In this document: positions 11,437-21,690 of the stretch, piece after piece
Position numbering within the stretch: the first letter of the stretch is position 1
How the letters are laid out: each line of letters starts with the position of its first letter
NCBI GenBank assembly: GCA_016946835.1
Contig: JACVTC010000170.1
Location: 105,001-155,000, forward strand
DNA from: Neocallimastix lanati (nom. inval.)
Taxonomy: Eukaryota > Neocallimastigomycota > Neocallimastigomycetes > Neocallimastigales > Neocallimastigaceae
Length of the DNA: 50,000 bases
Direction: 5' to 3'
Notes under the pieces: generated by a model
The model's input: the letters and a program-made list of their open reading frames with translations, nothing else
The model's database searches: none
Told to the model about the DNA's origin: nothing
Translations under genes and position numbers: made by a program

Positions 11437-13452
11437 ATGAAATTATATAATAGTTTATTAATTATTGGTTTAACAATCTTTGCCAATTCTGTTGCATCTA
11501 CAAGTTCCTTTTTTGGAGAAAATGATCGTCGTCAACAATTATTTAAAGTTTTAGATGATCATGTTGCTAATATTAAAATTGAAATGCCCCAAGAAACATG
11601 GGATCTCATGAAGGCCTCCTCCGTTATGGCTTACACAGATGATTTCAGTGTTTTAGAAAATAATCGAATTACCACTAGTAATGCCACTTTAGAATTTTAT
11701 GTTGAAGGTACTGACTACAAGGTATCTTTAAATCCAGGAGATTTTGATTTTGGTTTAGGTGGTAAGACCAGTCGTTTCTTGGCCAAGCCAGGTTATAATA
11801 TTAAAATTCATGGCGATGATAATGCAATTTATGGTGTTAAGAAGTTACGTATACGTTCCATTATTCGTGATGCTTCTCAAATGCGTGAAAAGCTCTCCAG
11901 TGATATTCTTCAATTAATGGATGTCCCTACCACCTCTACTGGTTATATTAATCTTGAAATTAATGGTGAATTTATGGGTCTCTACCTCCTCACCAATAAG
12001 ATTAAGAAAGATTTCATAAAGTATTACTATGGTGAAAGTAAGCCAAAAAATCTCTATGACTGTAAATTAGATAAAACCAGATTTGAAGATAATACTGTCG
12101 TTACTCAATGTGAAAATGTAGATGAAAAGTTAACAGATAAAACAGAACTCCAAAGCTTTGTTGATGCAGTTAATCAAGCTAAGAGTGCTGAGGAGCTTGA
12201 AGCATTTCTTGATACGGAAGCAGTATTAAAATCCTTTGCTTTTGAATTTATAACAGTAGCCTGGGATAATTTCTTAGCTTTCAATCATAATTACTTCCTC
12301 TACAAGCAAACCAATGGTAAATGGACCATGATTATTAATGATTTTGACTATACTTTTGGTCAAGAATTTTGGAGCACTCACTTCCAAGGCAATGGCGTTT
12401 ACGTCAATAAGGATTACATTCCAGATGCTACTCATGTTAACATTTTCAATTTCTCAATTCGTGATTGTGATCTTGGTCATAAATTGGTAACCTTACTTAT
12501 TCTTAATGACGATACTCGTTTCAGAGAAATTATAGCCGATGTCGTGAAGAAGGCCTTCAATCCACAACTTCTCCTTCCCCATATTGATGCTATTAAGGAC
12601 CTTATCTATGACAGTATTGTTGCTGATCGTCAATTTGATGATAAATTCAATGGACCGGGTCGTATTAATTCTCTTGGTAAATTCGTAAGATGGAATGTCA
12701 CCCACTTCATAGATACTACAGAATACACCAGTTGGGCTGATCTTCCCAACAACTGTCGTAGTTATGCTTTGAAGCTCTTTATTGAGGAACGTTTCAAGTA
12801 TCTTTGTCATACCTACGGTATTAATCCTGATACTCTTGAAAAAATTGAACCACGTCCAAAGGTGGCTTTCTGGGGTATTTTAAATAAGTATGAAATGGTC
12901 TATGACCGTAATCCAGATGAAGGACCCACAAAATTCTCTTTCCCAAATCTTGATAAGGAAGACTATAAGCAAGAAGCCTACAATGCTGATCCAGAAACCA
13001 ATGATCATCCAGTTGGTTATAATTATTCACCAACTATTCATGAAATTAATGCCAACAACACTGATGGTAATGGTAATGATAATGAAAAAGATACCATTTC
13101 AACTCAAATTCCATCAACAGTTACTTCTACTACTACTATTAATCCAGAAAGTACTTCCAATTCAGAAGTTACTTCTTCTACTCCAGAAGAATGTTGGTCT
13201 CAAAGATTAGGTTATAATTGTTGTACCACTTCCTGTTATATCTATGAAAAGGACCAAGATGGTAATTGGGGCTATGAAAACAACGAATGGTGTGGAATTC
13301 CATCCTCATGCATAGAAGACCAATGTTGGTCCAAGAAACTTGGTTATGAATGTTGTACTGGTGATGATGAAGGCCATATCTTTGTTGTTGAAGAAGATAA
13401 AGATGGTCAATGGGGTTATGAAAATGGCCATTGGTGTGGTATTATAAATTAA
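11437..13452 (+). CDS. Secreted CotH-kinase-family protein with two fungal dockerins
   Basis: The 671-residue product starts with a signal peptide (residues 1 to about 20, hydrophobic LLIIGLTIFA, cut near VA-S). Residues about 40-460 match the CotH kinase fold: KKLRIRSIIRDASQMREKL at 135-153, GEFMGLYLLTNKI at 177-189, WDNFLAFNHNYFLYK at 276-290, and NDFDYTFG at 301-308, which holds the metal-binding Asp residues. A Ser/Thr/Asn-rich linker at about 535-584 leads to two Cys-rich dockerins of the fungal CBM10-like type (586-621 and 630-669), each with CWS..LGY.CC...DGxWGYEN..WCGI. In anaerobic fungi such dockerins attach proteins to the extracellular cellulosome, and CotH-dockerin proteins are a known but unexplained component. 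CotH of Bacillus phosphorylates spore-coat proteins, so a secreted kinase role is possible. The start is the only ATG near the signal peptide. No introns are seen. Confidence 0.93.
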   Translation: MKLYNSLLIIGLTIFANSVASTSSFFGENDRRQQLFKVLDDHVANIKIEMPQETWDLMKASSVMAYTDDFSVLENNRITTSNATLEFYVEGTDYKVSLNPGDFDFGLGGKTSRFLAKPGYNIKIHGDDNAIYGVKKLRIRSIIRDASQMREKLSSDILQLMDVPTTSTGYINLEINGEFMGLYLLTNKIKKDFIKYYYGESKPKNLYDCKLDKTRFEDNTVVTQCENVDEKLTDKTELQSFVDAVNQAKSAEELEAFLDTEAVLKSFAFEFITVAWDNFLAFNHNYFLYKQTNGKWTMIINDFDYTFGQEFWSTHFQGNGVYVNKDYIPDATHVNIFNFSIRDCDLGHKLVTLLILNDDTRFREIIADVVKKAFNPQLLLPHIDAIKDLIYDSIVADRQFDDKFNGPGRINSLGKFVRWNVTHFIDTTEYTSWADLPNNCRSYALKLFIEERFKYLCHTYGINPDTLEKIEPRPKVAFWGILNKYEMVYDRNPDEGPTKFSFPNLDKEDYKQEAYNADPETNDHPVGYNYSPTIHEINANNTDGNGNDNEKDTISTQIPSTVTSTTTINPESTSNSEVTSSTPEECWSQRLGYNCCTTSCYIYEKDQDGNWGYENNEWCGIPSSCIEDQCWSKKLGYECCTGDDEGHIFVVEEDKDGQWGYENGHWCGIIN

Positions 13453-13563
13453 ATTTATTTTTTAAAAAAAAAAAAAAAAAAGAAAAAGAAAAGATAAATT
13501 AGAAATAATATAAAACAAAATAAAAATAAAATCAAAATAAAATAGAATAAAAATAAAAATAAA

Positions 13564-13594
<31 letters not shown>

Positions 13595-15835
13595 TAAAAA
13601 TACTTTGAAGTTTGATTATAAAAATTTTTAAAAAAAAATATAAATATATAAACATATAAAGATAGAAAGATAACTAAATAAATAAAATAAAAAATAATTA
13701 CATCTGTAAAAAATAATTTAATAAATAAAAAATAACAAGATAAAAGTAATATGAAATATAATATCACAAAAATTTAATTTAAAATTAAGAAATAATTATA
13801 ATATATTATAATATTATTATTATTACTATATTATTATTTTAGTTTATTATTTTAGTTTATATTTATTTAAGGGAGTTGTTTTTATAAATATCAGTTTTTA
13901 AAAAAACTTTAATCTTTAATCCTACATTTTAAATTAAATTATTAAATTCGTATAAACAATATCTATTATAATTATGAACTATATTAAAACTACATAGAAT
14001 TTGTTCCTATTTAATTATATAGATAGTAATAAAGTAATGATAATATTATTACTATTAGTTTTTATTACTATTAGATTCCTATATAATTATTATTTTATTA
14101 TTTTTATATTAATAATTCTTAAAAATTGATCGAAATTATATATATATATATTTTTTTTAATTTGCCTAGGGCATTATTTTTACAAACTGTTTTAATTTAT
14201 GTATAAAATATTAATATTATAAACTATAAATTAATAATTTAAATGGAATAAAATTAATTTTTTTTGTTTAAAAAAAATAATAAAAAATAGATAGTTCCAT
14301 AACAATCTATTTTTTTTTATTGTAGATACCATAATAAAAATTATATATAATATTAAATTTTATTTATTTTTATTTATTATATTTTATATTTTATATTTTA
14401 TATTTTATATTTTTTTTGTAATTTTTAAATTCACCATTTTTTAATTAGAGTAATAATAATAATATTAGTAATATTCATTATATTGTTATATTGATAATAA
14501 TAATAATAATAATAAAAAAGAAGAAATAAAAATAATAAAAATACAATAATTAACAATACTTTTGTAGTAATTCTTTAATAATTTCTCTAAATGAAGGATT
14601 TAAACAAATTTTAAATTAATATTAAGCGAAAAAATAAAATAAAATAAAGTAAAAAAAAAAAAAAATAAAATAAAATAAAACGTAAATATATATAAAATTT
14701 TATAAAAAGGAAATAATAATTATATTTATATATATAACAATAATAATAAATAATAGTTTAAAATAATAATATAGCATAACTCGGTTCAATGATTCTTTTT
14801 TTATTTTTTTATTTTAGGGTGAAATTATTATATATTTATTTTTAAGTCATTAAGTCTTCCTTTCATTCTTTTTTTTTTTTTTCTTTTTGTATTAAATTAT
14901 TAATATATATATATATTTTCTTCTAAAATAGAAAAAAAATTTTTAAATAAAATGATATCACTTTTTTTAAAAATAATAAGAATAAAAAAGACGTAATATA
15001 AAAAAAAAAATAGTTGTTATTTAATCAAATATATTTATATATTTATTTATATATTTATTTATTAAGTCATCCTTTCATTCTTCCATTTTTTTTTTTTTTT
15101 TTTTTGTATTAAATTATTAATTTATACATATTTTTTTTTCTCTTAAGATTTAAATAAAATAATACCACTTTTTTTTAAAAAAAAAATAAAAATAAAAAAG
15201 ACAAAATATAAAAAAGAAAGGTTATTTAATCAATGGCTATTTAAAAATTAAAAAAATAAAATAAAATAAAATAAAACTTAAATCTTTGCCTTTACTCCGA
15301 ATAAAGTCCTTTGTTTTGTTTTGTTTTATTTAACTATTATTAATTAATCTTAGAAAAAAATACTATAACCTCTGAAGCTTCCTAAAAGCATAAATAAAAA
15401 AAAAATAAAAAAAAAAATAATAATAATAATAAATAATAATATTAAATATAAAATATAATATAATATACTATATTATAATTTAATATAATATAATATAATA
15501 AAAAAATTTTCTTTCAATTATATATTTTTTTTTAATTTTAATAATATAAAATATTTTAATTTTACCATTAATAATATTGGCATTTCTTTTTTTTTATTTT
15601 TTTTTTTTTCAATATAAATATATTTATTTTTATCTATATATTATATTTATATTTCTATATATGCAGAAAAAAAAAAAATTAAAAATCATTAATTCATTAA
15701 TTCTAAAACTCTAATTCATCATAATAAAATTTAATTAATAATTTTAATTAATTAATCTTTACAAAATATAATTAAAAATTTATCAAAAATTAATATATCT
15801 AACACATTTATTAAAAAAAGAAAATAGTATGGATT

Positions 15836-15879
<44 letters not shown>

Positions 15880-16404
15880 TTATTATTACTTTATTTGCAT
15901 GTTTTTATTTATATACTATTTACTACTTGTTATGTTGTTTGTAAATTTGGATTTATAAATATACATTTTTACATAAATAATATATATATTAACATATAAC
16001 AATAATATTTTCTTTTTTTTCTTTTTATTGTTAATATCGTTTTTTTTTTTTTTTTTTTTTTTTTGATATTGATAGTTGATTGAAGGATTTTAAATTACTT
16101 TTTTTTTTTTATAATTTTATTTTAACAAAAAAAAAAAAAAAAAAAATTCAAAACAATGGCATTGAAAATTTAAAAATAAAAATAATTAATCAAATTCATA
16201 TACTATAACATAATTAAATATATATTCCTTTATGTATTATATATGTGAAATTTTCTTATGATTTCCATTTTTTTTATTTTCATTTTTTTTAATTATTTTT
16301 TTTTCTTATTTAGTTTTCTTTATCAAAGGTCAACTGAGGAGGGGTCTTTGCTTTTTTTTTTTTTTTATTAGGTTTTTTTTTTTTTCATTTAGACTTTATT
16401 AAAT
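13453..16404. other. Intergenic A/T desert with a 180-bp tandem duplication
   Basis: No gene recognised. It holds A/T-rich low-complexity DNA directly after the CotH stop (AAAAAT units, about 13540-13602), a pair of direct repeats at 14852-15028 and 15064-15233, a long T-run at about 15839-15877, and poly(T) at about 16040-16064. The motif TTTCTTATGATTTCCATTT at 16252-16270 lies in the presumed 3' flank of the minus-strand gene that ends at 16405. Confidence 0.6.
14852..15233 (+). repeat. Direct repeat pair of about 175 bp
   Basis: Two copies (14852-15028 and 15064-15233) start AAGTC followed by CTTTCATTC. They pass through a T-run and GTATTAAATTATTAAT, and end in AAAAAAGAC...TATTTAATCAA. 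Differences are mainly homopolymer length. They have no TG...CA ends and no coding content. They look like a local duplication, not LTRs. Confidence 0.65.
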
Positions 16405-17388
16405 CTAAATCCAAGCTAAATATTCAAAATCGTTAATTTTCCATTCCTTACCGTCGTAACCATAGTAGGCACAGTAGCCACCTTTATAGGTTTTACCAAA
16501 GTAAGTAGTTTGGTCACGCATACACTTACAGACGTATTGTGTTGTAAGATCCTTTTCATAACCACCAATGACAGCCTTCTCTCCAATATTTTTTGGATCA
16601 GAACATTTGATCCAGGTGAGACGATTAGGTGGACAAGTTAAAACTTCAAACTCCTTACAGACTACTTCATCACCACCATAGGAAGTGTAACACTTTTTTG
16701 AGGCTGGATCAGCATAACCTGGATGAAGACCATCCTTATGCTTACCACGAGCAATAATGAAAGTCTTACCAATGTTAGTCTTGTAGGAAACTGCATTAGC
16801 TGGAATAGAACCAGTCCATTTAACCCATTTATATGGAACATTATCTGGATTAGACTTCTTAACTCTCTTCTTCTTTTTAAGTTGTTTGTTCAAAATCCAT
16901 AAACCACCAAGAATAGCACCACCGATTAAAAGGTTCTTTCCGATACCACGATCAACATTACCATCGGATCTAGTAGCTAAACCTCTTTGTTCAGCTTCTT
17001 GTGGAGTCATAATGTTACCATTTTCATCTTCAAGGTAGTCACCATCATCATCAGTAATATATTCATATTCATCATCATCATCATTAGCAGGGGCATTATT
17101 AAATTGTTGCTGTTGTTGTTGTTGGAAACCTCCTGGACCTCCAAATCCTGGACCTCCAAAACCTCCTGGTCCACCGAAGCCTGGACCTCCGAAACCTGGA
17201 CCTCCAAAGCCTGGACGTGGTGGACCACCAAATCCACCTGGACCACCATAACCTGGACCACCATAACCTTGACCACCATAACCTTGACCACCATAACCTT
17301 GATCGCCATAACCTTGACCGCCATAACCTTGACCACCGTAACCTTGACCACCATAACCTCCTGGACCTCCGTAACCTTGATTGTACAT
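16405..17388 (-). CDS. DM9/DUF3421 domain protein with Gly/Tyr/Gln-rich low-complexity head
   Basis: The 327-residue intron-free product is a paralogue of 3395-4081. Residues 1-88 are built of GYGGQ/GYGGP units, then GFGGP units with one PPRPG break. Residues 89-95 are seven Gln, and 102-122 are acidic (DDDDEYEYITDDDGD). A hydrophobic Gly-rich stretch at 152-167 (NLLIGGAILGGLWIL) is followed by a basic patch (NKQLKKKKRVKK). Two DM9 repeats fill about 185-326 (WVKWTGSIPANAV...FIIARGK...HPGYAD; TWIKC...AVIGGYEKD...FEYLAW). The head has the composition of prion-like or condensate-forming tracts, which could cluster the protein at a membrane; this is inference. The start ATG precedes the repeat tract and is followed upstream by an A/T leader. 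Long frames in other registers across the repeats are shadows. Confidence 0.9.
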   Translation of the reverse strand: MYNQGYGGPGGYGGQGYGGQGYGGQGYGDQGYGGQGYGGQGYGGPGYGGPGGFGGPPRPGFGGPGFGGPGFGGPGGFGGPGFGGPGGFQQQQQQQFNNAPANDDDDEYEYITDDDGDYLEDENGNIMTPQEAEQRGLATRSDGNVDRGIGKNLLIGGAILGGLWILNKQLKKKKRVKKSNPDNVPYKWVKWTGSIPANAVSYKTNIGKTFIIARGKHKDGLHPGYADPASKKCYTSYGGDEVVCKEFEVLTCPPNRLTWIKCSDPKNIGEKAVIGGYEKDLTTQYVCKCMRDQTTYFGKTYKGGYCAYYGYDGKEWKINDFEYLAWI

Positions 17389-18214
17389 TTTGTTTATTTA
17401 ATGAATTTAAAAAAAAAAAAAAATATATCTTAATTTTTTATTTTATGTTTAGTTTAATAACTATAAAACTAAATAAAAAATTTTCTTTTAAAATTTAAAT
17501 TTAAATTTGTGAAGTTTTTTATAAAATTATTATAAATTTTATTTTAAAAACAACTTAAAGAAAAAAAAGAAAAAAATTTAATATTAAAATTCATTTTTAT
17601 TTCTTTTATACCTTTTTTTTTTTTTTTTAATTTAATTAAATTTAATTATTTATTTAATATCCAAATAAAATAAGATTAATTATCATGACCATAAAAATTA
17701 ATGAATAATTCTTATAAAATATAAACTATAATTAATAATCAAATTTTTTTTATACCAAACTCATAATATGTATTATTAATATAATGGGATAAACAATATC
17801 ACTACTTATTATACTTTTATATAATCTTTTTAATTATATAAAAAAGAAATATATAGATATATATGCATTTTTTTATTAGTATATTTATTTATATTTAAAT
17901 CATTTTATTTGTAATTAAACAATTTATTATGAATAATAAGATTCATAAAAATAATAAAAGAGTAAAAATAATAAATAAATAATAAATAAATTAAAAAATA
18001 AATAAATAAATTATTGCTATCTTTATTAATTTTAAAAATTGATATTTGCAAAAAAAATAATTATTAATAATAGTTATATGACCAGTAAAAACTAATAAAC
18101 TAACATATTTTTATTATTAGTTTACTATTGTTTAAAAAAAATTTTTTTTTATTAATAATTAGAAAGAAATATAGAACTCTTCGAACGAAATTCATTCAAT
18201 ATTTCATTTATTCA
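17389..18214. other. Intergenic, upstream of the Gly-rich DM9 gene
   Basis: A/T-rich with several A- and T-runs. It contains the presumed promoter of the minus-strand gene starting at 17388. No further gene and no distinct regulatory motif could be identified. Confidence 0.5.
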
Positions 18215-18374
18215 ATTAGAGCGCTAATGCTGAAACACTCAATAAGGTAGTCCAGTAGGGACAATTCTGCCTTTATAAAAAGGAAGTGTGTGACTACTTC
18301 AATATTCCCACTTCTCCTGAGGGGGGGCTGAAAGAAAGGGCGGTACGCACCAAAAATAAAAATAAAAAAAAAAT
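18215..18374 (+). ncRNA. GC-rich tRNA-like element with A-rich tail (possible SINE or small RNA)
   Basis: This patch is far richer in G+C than the surrounding A/T DNA and has no convincing open frame. TAGTCCAGTAGG at 18248-18259 resembles a pol III A box (TRGYNNARYGG) with one inserted base. About 40 bases later TTCAATATTCC at 18298-18308 resembles a degenerate B box. A G-run and CTGAAAGAAAGGGCGG follow, then the sequence passes into AAAAATAAAAATAAAAAAAAA at 18352-18372. Local hairpins are possible (GAAGTG with CACTTC; CCTT with AAGG around TATAAA). It does not fold into a tRNA cloverleaf. It may be a tRNA-derived SINE, an unrecognised small RNA gene, or a retroelement scrap. Confidence 0.35.
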
Positions 18375-20088
18375 TATTTAATTTTGTAAATAAAACGAAT
18401 TAAGAGAATAAAAAAAAAAAATAAATATTATATAAATTTATACAAGAATTATCAATAATTTAAAGCTATATTAAACTTTATTTCGAACATTTATGAATAA
18501 AAAACATAAAATTTAGAAAAAAAAAAAATACAAATATATTTTTTATATATATTAATAATATTATATAATATATTAATATAATCAAATATTTATATAAATA
18601 TATAATAATCTCTATTAATTTTATATTAATTATTTGGATAAATTAAATATAATTTTAACTTTAAGTTTTTTTTTTTTTTTTTCTAATCAATTTATTTATA
18701 TATTTATTCATTTATTTATATTTATTTATCTATTTATTTATATTTATTTATTTATATTTATTTATTCTGAGTTTTTATTTTATTTTATTTTATTTTTTTT
18801 TATAAATTTTTATTTATGACCAGTTAAACTCTACCGATTATTCTCATGATCATGATTTGGATAAAAGTCTTCATATTTGCTTAAGCCAAACCAATATTAG
18901 TCTATTACATAATGTAAAAAAAAAAATAGTAGATGAGGCTAATAACAACTATTGAAACAAAAATAATAGATATAAATAACAAATAATTAATAATAATAAA
19001 TAAATAAAAAAAAAAGACAAATATATATATACATTTTTTTAACATGTTATGAATAATTTAATAAAAAAAAAATTCTCTTTTCAAGGTAAAATACATGAAA
19101 AAAAAAAAATTTTTTTTCTCAGATCATAATAAAATTTTAATTTGATATACTATTTGTTTATTTATAAATATATATAATTTATTTAAATATAATTACTATT
19201 ACTATTTATTATATAAAATTAGGCTTTATTTTTATTTTCTTTCTACATTAGATAATGAATATATATATATGTAATAGTAATGCTCAAAATATTTTCAATA
19301 AATATAAAAGGATTAAATTTTTGAGAATAAAATGAAAAGATTGTTAATTAATTATAAACAAACTTGAAAAATTAATATTTTTTTTATATACATACAATAT
19401 ATATATAATATATATATTTAAATAAATATTAAAAAATTATTGAAATTTTTATTCTTATTATATTCATTAATATTATATTTCTTTTTTAATTCTCTTTCAT
19501 TCTTCCATTCTTTCTCTATTTATTTATTTATTTACAATAAACAATTAAAAATATAAATTGAAATTTGTACAATCATTATTATCTTTTTTTTAAAAAAAAA
19601 ATATATTTTTATATCTATATTTCTATTTAATAGAAATATTTATAAAAAATATTTCAATTTATTTTTTAATTTCTAATTACAATTTATTTTTTTTTAAAAT
19701 AAAAATAAAATGGACTGTACATTTTTCTTTTATCCTTTTTTTTAATTTTCATAATCATAATAGTGATTGCGTTTGTCATCATTATTATTTTATTATTATT
19801 ATAATTGATATTTATTTTCATTGTAAGGAAATATTACTACGTATAATTTTTTTATATTATTAATTTATTTTATAAGTTATTTTTATTATATTAATTAAAA
19901 AATTGAATTAATATAATTAAAATTTATTAAAAAATTTCTTTTTCAAAAATATTAAACTCATTCTACTATACTATATTTATACTATACTTGGTACTAGTTT
20001 ATACAATATGAGACAATGATGTTCTAATTCGGAAATCCATTTTAATATAACTTAAAATACTTTATGGGAATAAGATTTAATTAATCTA

Positions 20089-20119
<31 letters not shown>

Positions 20120-20364
20120 GAATAACTGAAAATTTTAATTATTATATAATATATTCAATAATATAAATATATATATTTTATTTTTAATAAATAAATTTAT
20201 TTTACTTTGAACTAATGAATTAAATTATTATTAATAAAAGATTAATTAAAAGATTGAAAAAAAAAAAAAAAAAAGATATTTTTTTGATAAATTTAATTTT
20301 ATAAACATGATACAATGGATTAAATTTTATTAATGAAGAAATATTCCATTATTATCATTATCCA

Positions 20365-20439
<75 letters not shown>

Positions 20440-20914
20440 GTTTTTGTTTTCTATTAATCAGCCGTAAAAAAAAGTATAGATAGCCACCACCATAGAAAGA
20501 ATATTATAATTAACATAAAAAAAAAATTTTTTTTTTGAATACTTCATTATGATCAACCTTTTAATATCCAAGGTTAAATTCTTATTAAAGTAGTTAATTT
20601 TTGTTAGAAAATTAGTATTTTTAGTTTATAATTTTAATTAATATTTTAATTAATATTGTTAATTTGATATAATTTAAAATATTATATTGTTTGTATAGTA
20701 TAGAATATAATAATTTAGTTTAAAAAATTTTTATTTTCTCTGAAACTTTTCATGATTAAGAGCTTCATTTGACTCTATAAGTTTGTGTAGAGATTTAGAA
20801 TTCTTAATTAATAATTAATTTAGTAATTTAGTAATTTAATATATATTCAAGATTAACGACATTTTAATACACACATAGATAGATAAGAAACATATTAGGA
20901 ATTAGGGAATTTAT
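18375..20914. other. Intergenic A/T desert including a 72-base T tract
   Basis: No gene recognised. TTTAT/TTTA low-complexity at about 18690-18815 produces a meaningless open frame. A slightly GC-richer stretch at 18817-18915 has no clear frame. A pure T run extends from 20367 to 20438, and a shorter one lies at 20091-20119. Confidence 0.6.
20367..20438 (+). repeat. Poly(T) tract of 72 bases
   Basis: Uninterrupted T run, the longest homopolymer in the window. It could be the remains of an A-tail of a minus-strand retroposed sequence or a slippage-expanded tract. Its exact length is likely to vary and may be a sequencing or assembly artefact. Confidence 0.9.
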
Positions 20915-21215
20915 AATAGATTCAATAATTATATACCCTTTTTCAATAAACTGACACTTTTCAATATTCAATTTTAATTTATGTTCCTTAAATATAGTTT
21001 ATACTTGTTTAATATGATTAATATGATCTTCAATAGATTTAGAATATATAAGAATATCATAAATAAAATTGTAAATTTATTTTCCGATAAGAGGGAATAA
21101 AATTTCGTTTTATAATCCTTCAATTTTCTTTATATTTTCTATGTGGTTGGCATCTGATATTCCTTTAATAATACATATTAACTTTTCTTCATTATTATAA
21201 TTATTATTAATAGGA
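20915..21215 (-). pseudogene. Ty3/gypsy-type reverse transcriptase fragment
   Basis: On the minus strand the reading is interrupted by stops but contains, in order, 'FPLIGK', 'YNFIYDILIYSKSIEDHINHIKQV', and 'TIFKEHKLKLNIEKCQFIEKGY'. This is the usual gypsy RT series around the catalytic motif ([FY]xDDILIYS..EEH..H...V), the 'L..N..KC.F' motif and the strand after it. The first catalytic Asp is replaced: FIYD (21056-21067) where FxDD is expected. Stops occur before and after, so the enzyme is dead. RNase H and integrase parts are not seen to the left. Confidence 0.72.
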
Positions 21216-21690
21216 ACTATATCTTTAATTAAATGGTCAGGTGTAAAATTGGTATAAATTATTTAATATAGGACAAATAAATAACTTATGGTTGTGTTGT
21301 TTCTTTAAATTAATTAACATATTATAGAATGAATCTTCTCTGAAATTTACAAAGAAATAATTTAGACACACATAATGAGTACCCAATCTCCCATTATGAC
21401 CATAAAAGATATAACTGTTAAACGTGATATATTGGCATACTAGTATAGCATCTCCCCACCACACTCCGTTACATATCTGCCTGGTGCCTTATTCCTTAAC
21501 ATTCATGCATATATCTCCTTTTACCACGAACATCGGAATAGAAACCATTCACCCCTCCAGTGAGTGTACTCATTGGAGTGAGGACATAATATCATCTGTG
21601 ACTATGATTAAGTCATAGCGTAGTATCGCAGGGGTTAGGTCCAATATGCTGTCAAGGGAAAGCCTTTTGGATACCACTGTGGTTCTGAAA
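21216..21690 (-). other. GC-richer block with a 75-codon open frame, probably retroelement-derived
   Basis: Between the gypsy-type RT and protease remnants there is a block of unusually balanced composition, especially 21430-21690. On the minus strand it is open for 75 codons (21237-21464) and reads into the 'PDHLIKDIVPINNN' stretch before the RT. A segment 'YGHNGRLGTHYV' superficially recalls the His-rich element of integrase zinc-binding domains, but the required paired Cys are not there and the position is wrong for gypsy order. I do not assign a function. Confidence 0.35.

Noticed and set aside
12493-13210. Open frames opposite to or out of register with the CotH gene
   Set aside because: Shadows of a clearly coding frame with signal peptide, kinase motifs and dockerins.
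14852-15233. Candidate solo LTR pair
   Set aside because: The repeats lack TG...CA ends and target duplications, and only about 35 bp separates them.
17007-17498. Several open frames of 93-148 codons across the Gly-rich repeat
   Set aside because: They are other registers of the GYGGQ-coding tandem repeat of the gene at 16405-17388 and have repetitive, non-protein-like composition.
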